Below, piece by piece: positions 50,439-60,985 of a DNA stretch of 64,000 nucleotides (position 1 is the stretch's first letter; each line of letters starts with the position of its first letter). This stretch comes from Marsupella aquatica (lineage: Eukaryota > Marchantiophyta). A model generated the notes under the pieces. That model searched no databases and was not told the DNA's origin. It saw nothing but the letters and a program-made list of their open reading frames with translations. The position numbers and the translations under genes are program-made. Where the stretch lies: the NCBI GenBank assembly GCA_973895155.1, contig OZ316897.1, positions 20,460,001 to 20,524,000 of the forward strand, in the 5' to 3' direction.

Positions 50439-51173
50439 CTAGTGGTCTACATCAAGTGTCGAAACTAGATCGGCAAGTGGGACAGGAATGTCCTCTAGGG
50501 GGGCTAGCCGCTGCGGAGTCACACTAGCACCCACTGTCAGAGATCGACGATAGACGGCCCGAGCTTGAGCACGCTGTAAGGTGACTGAAATGCGTTGGCG
50601 AAAGTGCGTGGTCAAAACAGATAGCGGGGGCCCGATGGGACCCATCCGGCCGTGAACATCCCGAGCAGCTTGGCGAAGAAGCCCGTCGAACTGATGATGG
50701 AGACGCCCAAATATCTCAAGAGCAAGGGGCAGGAAGCTATCAGATGAAGCTCGTGCAGCATATTTGGCCTCCTTCGTTGTTGCTGCTCGTGATGCTGCTG
50801 CCCCTGCCGTTGTTGCCGCTGTCCCAATGATGTCTTGGCGCAATGGGTTTGCCACCACTACATCTGCCAAAGTACGGTGACCTTCACGGACCATGGTAAG
50901 ATCCACCCGTAACCGCTGTGATGGAGGACCAGGTAACTCGAGCACCACCTCCCGCCGCGCGCAGACCAAAGAGCCAGAGAGAACTTGAGCAGTCGCATCT
51001 CTCACAGCGTCGTGAACAAAAATGGTTTCGCCGCCCAAACTGCATCGAAGAAGATGGACACCTGTGGCATCACAAGGCTTCCCACAAGTGCAAGTAGGAG
51101 GTAAACCAGCAAGAAGTGGGTGGGGCAAGCCCATACAAAGACGCATGGCTGTCGCAAACTCCGCTGAAGACAT
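50439..51173 (-). pseudogene. Retroelement C-terminal domain: CCHC knuckle and RLE-like endonuclease
   Basis: These 244 codons from the first Met form the downstream part of the retroelement protein. The frame actually runs back through the TAG at 51201-51203 to the 70-codon frame ending in GKGAGGWL. A zinc-knuckle-like set (C28, C30, C34, H40, C44) is followed by FVHDAVRDA (H54). After that come an RLRVDL phrase (D91) and LADVVVANPL (D104), whose spacing resembles the acidic positions of restriction-like endonuclease tails in R2-type LINEs. KYAARASSDSFLPLALEIFG is also a phrase typical of this domain. The catalytic assignment is by pattern and not proven. Confidence 0.65.
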
Positions 51174-51685
51174 CCGCAGGTGAGGAATGACTGGATTGGC
51201 CTAAAGCCAGCCTCCTGCGCCCTTCCCTCCGGAAGAAAGAATCCGAGCTCGGTCTATGTCAGGTGCCTCGGTGAGGATGCTGGAAAGGGTGAAAGTGTGC
51301 ATACGCCCAACAAGGTCTGCCTGAAGACGGACGGGGTCCAAGGATAAAAACTCCTGGAATGAAGGTAACGCAGCTCGAACAGGATCAGGTAATGATGACC
51401 GCACCGTGCGCAAATGAACCTAAAATGGGAGGGAACCTCCTCGACCTCCATGAGAGACGAAAGTAAAAAAGGTCGATCCTCAGTAAGGAAACGATCTGCC
51501 AACAATGAGAAGGCGGCCGCCCACGCGCCCAAGAAGGCCAAAGGTGCAAGGCGCTCAGTGGAAGTAAGCCCAAAACCACCGTGAGAAATAGGAAGACTGA
51601 GCTGTCGATGAAGCCACGGAGATGAGAGTAAAGTACCTGGCCCTAAAAGAGAGGCCAAAGTCTAACGAATGGAGACATCAAACGC

Positions 51686-53851
51686 TCAGAGGTGTAGATA
51701 AAGATCCTCGGTAGGGGGATGTGTCCGAGCCAAATAGGACACACGAGGGTGGATGCATCTCAACAACAACCCAAATGCTGCCTGAGAGTCTGCTAACTTA
51801 GGGAGCATAGGAGTAGGGGCTAAGGCAGCCTGGAGAGCGTCAGCAATGAAAGATGAGCAAAAGGAGGCGGTACCGACTAGGGAGCCAAGGACCCGAAGAC
51901 CGTCGGCTGGACGTAAGAACCCAGGGGGAAGCGCAAGATCAGAGGGTAACCCAACTGGACTCCATGCACGACTCTTCACCAGCTGAACTCGTAAACTGAG
52001 GCCCAACAAATGGGTGGAAAGGGTGGCGAGGGCAGAAGTAACAACAACAGGTGGACCAATGATGTGGGTGTCATCTGAAAGGGAGGGGAAGATACACTGG
52101 GGGTGGGCCACGAAGGCTTCCCGTAAAGCAGTAAAATGGGCAATGGCAAAAAGAGGCCCACCCAAAGGGTCACCCTGACGTGTACCTTCTGCAGAAGAAA
52201 GAGTGGTATACACTCCTGTAGAGGTGTGATGACTATAGAAGAGGGGGGCCTCGAACCCATAAAAACAACGGACAAAGGGGATAAGGGACTGGATGTCTGG
52301 ATCCGCTGCCCTCAAAGCACAAAAAATTGCTGCCCGAGAAACCGTATTGAAAGCATTGGAGACATCAACCTGGAGGACAACCCAATCAGGGTGGAGGTCC
52401 AAGGTAGTACAAATACCCGCAATAACTGTCTCACAACCGCCAGGAACGCCCACTGCAAACTGATGTGGAGAGAGATGATCCGATAGTGCAGAGCGATACT
52501 GCGATGAAAGTGTGCGAGACACCAGACGAAGAAAAACCTCTCCAATAGCTATGGGCCGAACACCCGGTGAAGACTTAGCCATGGCCAATAAACGAGAAGC
52601 ACTCAAAAGCCGTGAGACAGGAGGAGGCAAACGGCCGGCAGCAATACACTGGCAAAAGGAGAAGAAAACTGGAAAACCAGACTGAGGATCCTTAGGGGGG
52701 AATAAATCACGAAAATGCTCAAAGACATAGCCAGAGGGGCCACCAGCCGCGCAACGCGGAGCATGGAGGAAAGCATAGGTGAAGTGGTCCCTACTAAACT
52801 GAAGATCCTCCTCAGGCTCAAAATCCTCCACGAACAAAGGGAGCTGATCATAGGGCTGCGGATGGAGATCCTGAAGGGCCGTCAAGGTGACCTCGCCAGG
52901 GGGGGCTGGTGTGGTGGGAGAAAGGGCCTGGACCGCACAACAATATTCACCAGCCTGGGCTAAACGACAATAGTGACGAAGGCGTCTGTGCTCTGGAGGA
53001 TGAGAGTGGCGAGCTGGGTCAGACAAAGCACGGGTAGTAAAGGAACGGGCTCGAAGAAAGTACTCTTCCTGAAGCTGTTCCCAATCTCCCCGCAGAAAAC
53101 GATGGATACGAGAGGCAGTCTCACGATGACCCATGCGACCACCGTGACTAGGGAGGGTAAGAGTCCACTGTGGAAAAAGCATGAATAAAGACCAATAGGA
53201 GACCTCGATAGGATGTGCCAAGATAAGCTGCATGAGTTGCAACAAGGATGACCGAACTAATGGGCGCAACGCTAGTGGGATGTGGTCATAAAGGCGAGGT
53301 CTAATGTACCCTGGATGGTAGGCTGGAAGGGGGTCTAGAGAGCGAACCCAACTCCATGCTTGCTCGGAAGCCTCCAAGGAAGGAGGGGCAGAGCTAACTG
53401 GGTCAAGAGGGGGCTGGGGCTGGGATTGTGCTTGCTGGCGACGTTGGCACCGGCCCCGCCCGCAGTGATGAGGAAGGGAGAGGCCAACCCAACCACACTC
53501 AGGACAAGTATGCAGGGGACGCTCGTCTGGGGAGGGAGCAGGGAACGACTGGACAGGAGGTGGGGGGGGGAACCGACGTGGATGAAGAGGCCGGAGGGGG
53601 ATGCTGGAGGGGTGGAGGGGGAATGGGGTGGGGAGAGGAGAGGAGCCAGGGCGTCGATGGGGTGGGCAGTAGACTGGGGGGACTGGCAGAACATCGAGCA
53701 TGGGGTCATCACGAAGATGAGAGAGATCCAATGAAGAAGAGCAAACACGAAGGCGACCACGAGGCGGGGGGGAGGAGGGGGGAGAACTGTGTGGGGGGGC
53801 TGGGCGCTTGCCCCGCGCCAACACTCTCAACGTAGACATGACAGGTCGCAA
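51686..53851 (-). pseudogene. Reverse transcriptase ORF (N-terminal 721 codons of the retroelement)
   Basis: Residues 1-110 are Pro/Ser/Arg-rich. A zinc-finger-like motif follows (C116-x2-C119, H128, H129, C130, C135). The RT fold spans roughly 330-660: GGPSG at 370-374, RPIAIGEVFLRL at 432-443, the first catalytic Asp in VDVSNAF (D496), the EGTRQGDPLGGP motif at 555-566, and the second catalytic pair in LSDDTHI (D593, D594; most elements have YADD or FADD here). K626 and the following LRVLGSLVG are consistent with the motif D and E regions. All three catalytic aspartates are present. The frame runs to a TGA at 51686, and the same frame continues beyond a second stop to about 51420. The start is the first Met (53851); residue M5 is equally possible. 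Confidence 0.82.
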
Positions 53852-56800
53852 CCCGATAAAAGCAAAAGCGCATCAAGAAGCGACAAAAGGCCCAACCAAG
53901 ACATATGAAAAGAAAGGGAAGGCTATGGAGAGAGCCCACCGCGTCAAAAGCCGAGAAACGGCGCCACCGCTAGCCTAGAAAACCGTTGAGCACGTGCAGG
54001 CACAGCCGGGAACAAAGCTGGAGCACTCGTCGATGTGTCCGTTGAGGAGTAGATGCGAGTGAATATCTCTCCGCTGATTTGAGCGTGCTGCTACAGCTCC
54101 CAAAGATGGTGGAATGCAAACTGGTCCACTAAACTTGGCAAAAGCCACCTTGTCAGAACTGAAGAAGAAAGTCAACCACCAATCGGAGGAGAAACGTGGC
54201 AAGACAGGAATGCTCCAAAGTTGATCAAGGGAAACCGTCACCAAAAATGGAGGAGTAAATCAGAATCGTAATCGGAGCCGAAAGTGGTTGATATGTCACC
54301 AAAAGGACCGCGGCAGGGATAGATGTTGCACTCTCGGACAAGAGCTGGCCAAATCACATGAGAATGCCGGATTCCGTGAACGAGGAACTGCTACAGGACC
54401 CCAAAGCTAATTGAAAGTGAGAACGGTGGAAATTGAAGGAAAAATGTGAGAGCTAATCAAAGTCCAATCGGGGCAATAGGAGACCAATTGGACCGCTCTT
54501 GGGATCAATCTGATTCTCCCGGAGAAGAGCTATACAAAGCACTTGAGAAATCTGAAATCCGTGAAAGATTGACCAAGATATGACCGTCGAAAGGAAGACG
54601 AAAATCGCAGAAAAACGACTGAAAAATGGCGAAAACGAATGTGACCATAAGTATGTCGATACGACATTGTTTTGGACGTGTTTTATATCGATTTGATGTG
54701 CCTCGGCAAGAGCAAGCTAATGCAACTGAGAAAACTGGATTCCGAGAAAAACTGAGTGCAGGAGGGTAGTCGAAGTGGCACGAAAACTGTGCTACAGTGT
54801 GAACTCCATAGCCAGGAGCTCAAAGACCTCAACTCATTGCAGACTCAAAACAGTGTCTGAACATGATCCATCTGAGTTGCTCTGTTCAATCCGAGTTGTT
54901 TGTCAACAGTAGTGGTTCCCCAAAAATTCCATTTGAATTTCAAAAGCACTTCTAGCTGAATGACTGACAAGACTAATGGGTAGGGTCTTCTCAGACTGAG
55001 TAAGAGGGCATCTCACTACCTAGGGTGGTTTTACAAGAGCTTGGAGGCAGCAATTCCTTTTTTTCTAAATGAGAGATACAATGCTAGCCATTCATATGTG
55101 GGAACTGGCCACACCTCACTTTACATGAACTTGGGGGCACAATCAAGCAAAAGCATTACCCAACCTAATGTAGTCATCTGTCAGTGGGTCCCTTATTTTG
55201 CTGATGTGTGCAAACTTTTTTTTGTCAAAAACTTAGACCTCCTCTTGAGGTGGTCTAAAAACCTGTAGCAAACAAATGGCCTTTTATTTTAAGGGAATTG
55301 CATTGATTACTTCCAAACCTGACACATTTTGGCTCAGGAATTTTAACTTTTGTGTAAAAAAATGGCCATCAGCTTTGGTTTGGATGGAGAGACATTGAAC
55401 GGCCCCACCATCTTGTAAAGCCCCCCTTAGTCTCATGGATTTTATTTTGTTGGGCACAAAGTTTATTAATGCCCTGACTGCCCCTTAGATAGATGACCCA
55501 CACAAAGCCCCTCAGGCAGGGAGCGCTCGGAGGCTTTGCTTATTAGAACAACCTGGTGAGAGAACGTTAGCCTACAATTACTGTACAGTAGTGACTCCAG
55601 TCAGTGAGTAAAGCAAGGAAAGGACTCCCTCCAATAGACAAGATGGCCACTTTACAAGATGTTGGGGGCCGATTGTTTAATCCATTGTCTGTGAGATTAA
55701 ATCATATTGTGTGTGTTGATCCCGCATGGCAAAAACGGGTGCAAGGACATGCTGATATGGATTGTTTAATCTGTCTAGAATTTTGAACCACTTCCTCCAT
55801 AGATGCTCCAATATTGGCTCGTTCTGCATTCAAAGATTTGAATTTATTGAAGTTCATTTCAAAAGATTGTTGGATCTCTTAGAATAAGAAGTGGGCCATG
55901 TTTGCTTTAGTGAAATATAAGTCACAAAGGGACCCCACTTCCTGTAAAACCTTATTGGGCGAACTTTCAGTTGAGCTTCGTGGTGTGGTCTGAAAATACC
56001 ACTAAATCTTTTATTGCTCATAATTATGATTCTGCAAAATATAGTGTACAATAGAGTGCATTTGTAACAGTTCAACTTTTGTGACAAAACCTCTTTGTTC
56101 ACTTTATTCTTTCGTATTCTTTTTGGCACTTGTCTGTAAAAAGTTTGTATATTTTTCTTTCTTCACGGGCTGGTTAGACTATGGGACAAAAGAATGATTG
56201 TATTTATTCCTTTGCTTCAATATTGAATTAATCTTGTCCCCCAAGATGCAGAATTTGCTCAAAGTAGCCCTCAAATCTTTCAAAGCTCACGTAAAGTACT
56301 GTATATCAATAATTCTGAAGGTTACTACTAACCGTACTTACTACTGCCAGTTACGCTGGACTCTTACTGATTAGCCCTTCACTCGATCGACTTCTTCTCC
56401 ATTTTTGTGAAGATATTTGTTGACCACGAGGAACAGCATTACTTTGCATCAATTTATAAGGGCTACAATGAAGAAGGAGCTGACACAAGTCCGATAGATT
56501 TGAACTACTCTGATCGACCTCTACCTGTAAGTCACGGTCACATTTATATATATCTTGTGCAGATTTGACCAGGACAACACAGGGAATTCATCATCATTCT
56601 CAAGACCGATATAGAGTTACTCCGGTCTTTGAACGATCTCTGCCCGTTTTGTCACATCAATTCTACGAGGATGCTTAACAATTCATCATCATTCTCAAGA
56701 TTGATAAAGAGTAAACTCCTACGGGAGAGCGGCCCTCTCTCCGAGAATGCTTGTTGTTATATAAGGAATTGTGAGTAGGATTACGGTAGTGTCATGAAAA

Positions 56801-57710
56801 CTCAAATTAAAGCTCATCTTAAATGAATGGAAAAACTTATCGTTGAATGTTGAATGTAATGAATGGATACAGCTTCCAATTGCTTTGATGGTCTAGTGAC
56901 TAGTTCTCGTCGTTTCACTGTTATGATTGAGTGACAACATTCATTCATTCACTGAATCGCTGGCCCTGAAGCCCTGAACATCTGTGCAGTTTTGCACAGT
57001 AATGACGGTGTGAGACGCTTCTGAGTTATTCTTGTAGATTGACCGAGCATGCATCCTTGAATGACCGATACACAGAATGCTATCGATTGCATCGGACCGT
57101 GCCATAAATGCAGCGTAATTAGCAGTATCTCGAGGGCCGTACTTCACTCAATTGCATTTTGTTCTCTCTCTTTCTCTCTCTCGCAGAGACGTAGAATTGG
57201 TTTCCTTTTTCTAGTACATTCTCGTTATGAGTTTCTGACGTATGACTCTTTGAATCTTCACCATGCCAGTTCAGACAGAAGTCCAGATCCTTTAAGTAAG
57301 AGACACTGCAACTTCCGAAGGTCACAGGGATTTCAGAAATTTTGTATGAATGACTGTGTCCTTCTCGTGCAGGAAATTCAAACTTACAGGGATTATGCTC
57401 TCATGAGCTGGGTCACAGGTATTACTGCAGTCTGAGGTGTTTGAGCTGTGGTCTTACACATCCTGAAACACTCGTGAGAGTAGCCGTTAGTAAGGAGGAT
57501 CTATGTAAGCCGAGCATTGTGTTCATGGACGCAATCTTCAACTATATCAAATCATCAATGATGTATGTGCGTACTTTGATTCTGTTAGGGAATACATTAA
57601 GTACCAATGCCTTGACTGTTTCCCACTTTCGGACTTTCCCTTTCTTTTGTCTTTTAAATTTAACTTAAATTCCATTGAGAAGAAAAATGGATTTTCAAGA
57701 AGTTGATACT
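53852..57710. other. Retroelement 5' side and stretch without a recognisable gene
   Basis: 53.85-54.85 kb is purine-rich with recurring GAAAAA/ACGACTGAAAA text and probably includes the retroelement 5' untranslated region. Beyond it, 55.0-57.7 kb has only short frames. Repeat cores related to CTTGTAAAGCC are at 55401-55430 and 55929-55955. A near-duplicate phrase, AATTCATCATCATTCTCAAGA, occurs at about 56580 and 56680. Confidence 0.45.
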
Positions 57711-57727
57711 CAACCAACACTAACTTG

Positions 57728-57870
57728 ATGATCACGAGCCTTTAATGGAACACGCACCTTTTCCCTTGTGAACAGTTCATCTCCAGCTTTTGATCACCAG
57801 CCTTTAATGGACCACGCACCTTTTCCCTTGTGAACCACTTCATCTAGTACAGCCTTTGGTGGACCAAGCA
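57728..57870. repeat. Leader duplications preceding the 137-bp array
   Basis: Two copies of a unit of about 60 bp containing GCCTTTAATGGA, ACGCACCTTTTCCCTTGTGAAC and TTCATCT lie at about 57728-57845. A hybrid phrase, GCCTTTGGTGGACCAAGCACC, then leads into the main array. The CCTTTTCCCTTG core is shared with the array, so the two repeat types appear related. Confidence 0.7.
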
Positions 57871-58545
57871 CCTTTTCCCTTGGGTTCCAAAACTTTTATG
57901 TCTTGATTTCCAATAATAAAAACTAGCCCTAACTACCCCTTCTTTGAATATGAATAGTTGGGGAGGGCAATAAAAATGTCACCAAAATATATTGTGGTGT
58001 ACCAAACACCTTTTCCCTTGGGTTCCAAAACTTTTATGTCTTGATTTCCAATAATAAAACTAGCCCTAAGTATCCCTTCTTTGAATATGAATAGTTGGGG
58101 AGGACAATAAAAATGTCACCAAAATATATTGTGGTGTACCAAGCACCTTTTCCCTTGGGTTCCAAAACTTTTATGTCTTGATTTCCAATAATAAAAACTA
58201 GCCCTAACTACCCCTTACTTTGAATATGAATAGTTGGGGAGGACAATAAAAATGTCACCAAAATATATTGTGGTGTACCAAACACCTTTTCCCTTGGGTT
58301 CCAAAACTTTTATGTCTTGATTTCCAATAATAAAACTAGCCCTAAGTATCCCTTCTTTGAATATGAATAGTTGGGGAGGACAATAAAAATGTCACCAAAA
58401 TATATTGTGGTGTACCAAGCACCTTTTCCCTTGGGTTCTAAAATTTTCATGTCTTCATTTCCAATAATAAAAACTAGCTCTAACTACCCCTTCTTTGAAT
58501 ATGAATAGTTGGGGAGGACAATAAAAATGTCACCAAAATATAATC
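57871..58545. repeat. 137-bp tandem array, about five units
   Basis: Units start with CCTTTTCCCTTGGGTTCCAA at 57871, 58009, 58146, 58285 and 58422, a spacing of 137-139 bp. Each contains a TATGTCTTGATTTCCAATAA-like phrase, TAGCCCTAACTACCCCTT, GAATATGAATAGTTGGGGAG and ATGTCACCAAAATATA. Identity between units is very high, and alternating units share the same small variants (AAACACC against AAGCACC). That suggests duplication of a two-unit block. No coding potential. Confidence 0.92.
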
Positions 58546-59278
58546 TTTATTCACATTCTTTGAATATTAATGAAATGATAAAAAAATATCATGTATGTCA
58601 TCATTTTAATAATCGTATATAAAATATTATACTATTTTCTATGCACATCCCTCTTTTTATTCACATATGTTATGGTGGGGCCATATAATACTTTTTAATG
58701 TAAATAGAAATCATGACAAAAAGCATGTATGATTATCATTTGATATACATACTACTCATGAGTTTTCCCATCCACATGATGAGCCATGGAATTAGTGTCT
58801 AAAGGTTTCACTCTAAAGCCTAGGCCCCAACTCTAACTTGTAGTTGGTGTTTTATAAGTAAAATAGCCTGACCAAACACTTTTCAATACTAAGCAAATTG
58901 AACATTGTATTCAGGAGATCTTATCTGCGTAGAAGTAATGCTTTAGAATGGTCCATCTAAGCATGTTGTCAAAATATTGTGATCTATGGGAGCTCCAGTT
59001 TGAGATGTTCAAGAACAATAATCATTAAGAATAAAGTCAGACCATATAGCAAGGGAAGCCTCCAAAAGGAACTGTCCTTTAGCGAGTTGTGAGGGTCCAT
59101 GCGTTGGGCTACAGGAGGCTTTCCAGGTTTGACCAGAGAGAGTAGTGCTTTAAGACATGCCTGACAACTTGCCCAAACTGGCCCTCTCCACTTCATCTAG
59201 TATTCCTTGATTGAGGTGCCAAACACTTGTTTGCCATGCTTGTATCCTTTTCTTGCAAAACTAGGGTTGAAGCTTGAT

Positions 59279-59440
59279 TTCTTTGTCTTGAAAGGAAATG
59301 GGGAGGAAATACAATTAGATTCCCCCCACCCCAATGTGACACTTTTTCTGTAGGGAACCCAGACCACTAGACCAGGGTGAGCCCCAACGGATCCCACAGG
59401 GACCCTCACCAGGAAAGAGAGAGGATAAAATCAGGGTCAC
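59279..59440. repeat. Dispersed direct repeat, partner of 48297-48460
   Basis: It carries the same ordered phrases (AAATGGGGAGGAAAT, CCCCACCCCAATGTGACAC, GTAGGGAACCC, AGGGTCACAAA) in the same orientation as the 48.3-kb copy. The minus-strand ORF at 59197-59409 lies inside it. Confidence 0.55.
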
Positions 59441-60699
59441 AAAATACTCCCAAATGGATACAATAACAAGAATGCAAGCTGGTCAAAGTAGTCGTATGGG
59501 AGATTGTTGTTTGGGTGGGTCCCTGGTTGGGGAGTGTGATGTGGCTCTTAACAGCTTGGCCTATGTTTTGAGGCTTGTACAATATGTAGATGAGAATGAC
59601 GGAGAGGAGTCATAATGAGTCATCATAGTATATGCTTTCCAACTCAAAAGCCTGCTACTACCTGCATCTGCACTGTTAACGGCTAATGATTTTCGTAGGT
59701 AAATAGTTTTACAAAAGATTTAACATTCGTAATACCCGTTTACTCGTTATTTTCTTGACCATAACAATAGTTGAGGTGTAGTTCCATAATGCAACATGCG
59801 TAATTTGGTGTTGGTAAGACTTATGGTGAGGAAGTATCAACACTTCCCCTTCTAAAGTACCATAGCATGTGCTCTGTCTACTGCTTCTCCATTTTGATGC
59901 TTTGTCTGTTATTTCTGTATGAGATTTGGCAGCCTTCCATGACTCATACCCTTTCTCTGCTTGAGACTCTCTTCTCATGTGAACATCAATCTGGTTCGCA
60001 TTGTCATGACTCAATGCTAATTCTTGGACTGGAGTTGGAATCAAGTTGGTACAATTATCTGTCACTATAAAAGGGGCTTTGTTAGCCAGCCATTGTTTAT
60101 TTCCCCTAGGTGAACAATATATCCACATTTTGAGGGTTGATTGTCTGGGATGGTGTACTCATAAGATGAGACTAATACTCATAGAAAATTATTTTTTTAA
60201 TATACACTATGCAATTTATCTCTAAAATACAATATATTTTTAGTATGCACTAGTCCACGACACTAATTTAAGCATCCCAGTAAATGCACTTCAAATTGAC
60301 AAATTTGCATCACTCATCTTACTAATAAATCTAAGCTATTGTTGGGGCTAGGTTTCTAGTGTGAACACTCTAGAAGTTAAAGTTCCCGGCTAGGCTTCTC
60401 TTGTGAAGCCTCTTGTGAAGCCTCTAGAAGGTAACCCCTAGTGCACACGCAAATTATGTTGCATGGAACAATGAGATATTAAGAATATTTAAATGACAAG
60501 CATATATAAATGTTTTTGAACAGTTTTTTCATATTTCAAAAATAAGGCATTCATGCTCGTAATGAGTACATAGGGATATAAAAAAATAAAATTATCATGA
60601 TATGGAAAGTACATTCAAAAGACTTGCCACCTAGCACATTATGATACTGGTTTTTTTTTTTATTGCAATAGGCCTAAAAGCGATATATGTGAAATGAAT

Positions 60700-60985
60700 G
60701 CTACTGGCTACCCATAGTAATTTGCAAGGGAACATCGAAGTGTACTTTGTTACCCAAAATACTTGTAAGGGAACACGAAAAACCTTTATTACCCAAAGTA
60801 CCACATAAGGGAACATGTTATTTAAACTACAGTATGAACACGCTTTCACGTGAGGTGACATTTTAAACTTGATTCAGAGTGTGAAGTGGGTGCTACTGAC
60901 TACCCAAGTACTCTCTAAGAGAACTTGGGTTTAACCAGGGACCACTAATTCACGTGCGGTGACAGCTTGCATTTATTCAGAATTA
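60700..60985. repeat. Degenerate repeat, TACCCAAAGTAC..AAGGGAAC units
   Basis: Phrases of the form TACCCA-A-GTA-n8-AAGGGAACA recur near 60710, 60750, 60792 and 60900 at roughly 40-bp spacing. A larger repeated phrase TTCACGTG(A/C)GGTGACA occurs at about 60845 and 60950. Units are diverged and boundaries approximate. Confidence 0.5.

Larger units (their letters stand above)
50439..53851 (-). mobile_element. Non-LTR retrotransposon with zinc finger, RT and C-terminal CCHC/endonuclease-like domain; decayed
   Basis: On the minus strand, one long coding region of about 1,130 codons encodes a proline-rich, zinc-finger N-terminus, a reverse transcriptase, and a C-terminal CCHC knuckle followed by a restriction-like-endonuclease-type tail. 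This is the domain order of R2-like (RLE-class) LINEs, not of the common plant L1/RTE elements, which carry an N-terminal APE nuclease. The frame is broken by a TGA (51686-51688), a TAG (51662-51664), a frameshift near 51420 and a TAG (51201-51203). The copy is therefore inactive but young, since everything else is readable. No LTRs flank it. Probable untranslated tails extend to about 50.1 kb (3') and into 53.9-54.8 kb (5'), but I could not find a target-site duplication. GC content is higher than in the flanks. Confidence 0.8.

Noticed and set aside
53360-53835. Plus-strand Gly/Arg-rich ORFs of 124 and 135 aa
   Set aside because: Complement of the Pro-rich N-terminus of the retroelement protein; no independent evidence.
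57871-58545. CRISPR-like regular spacing
   Set aside because: Units are 137 bp with no distinct spacer segments. The whole unit is repeated, as in satellite DNA, and the genome is a plant's.
59709-60128. Minus-strand 139-aa ORF as a possible transposon protein
   Set aside because: No gag, integrase or transposase motif was seen; a TATA-like box on the opposite strand suggests regulatory or repeat DNA instead.
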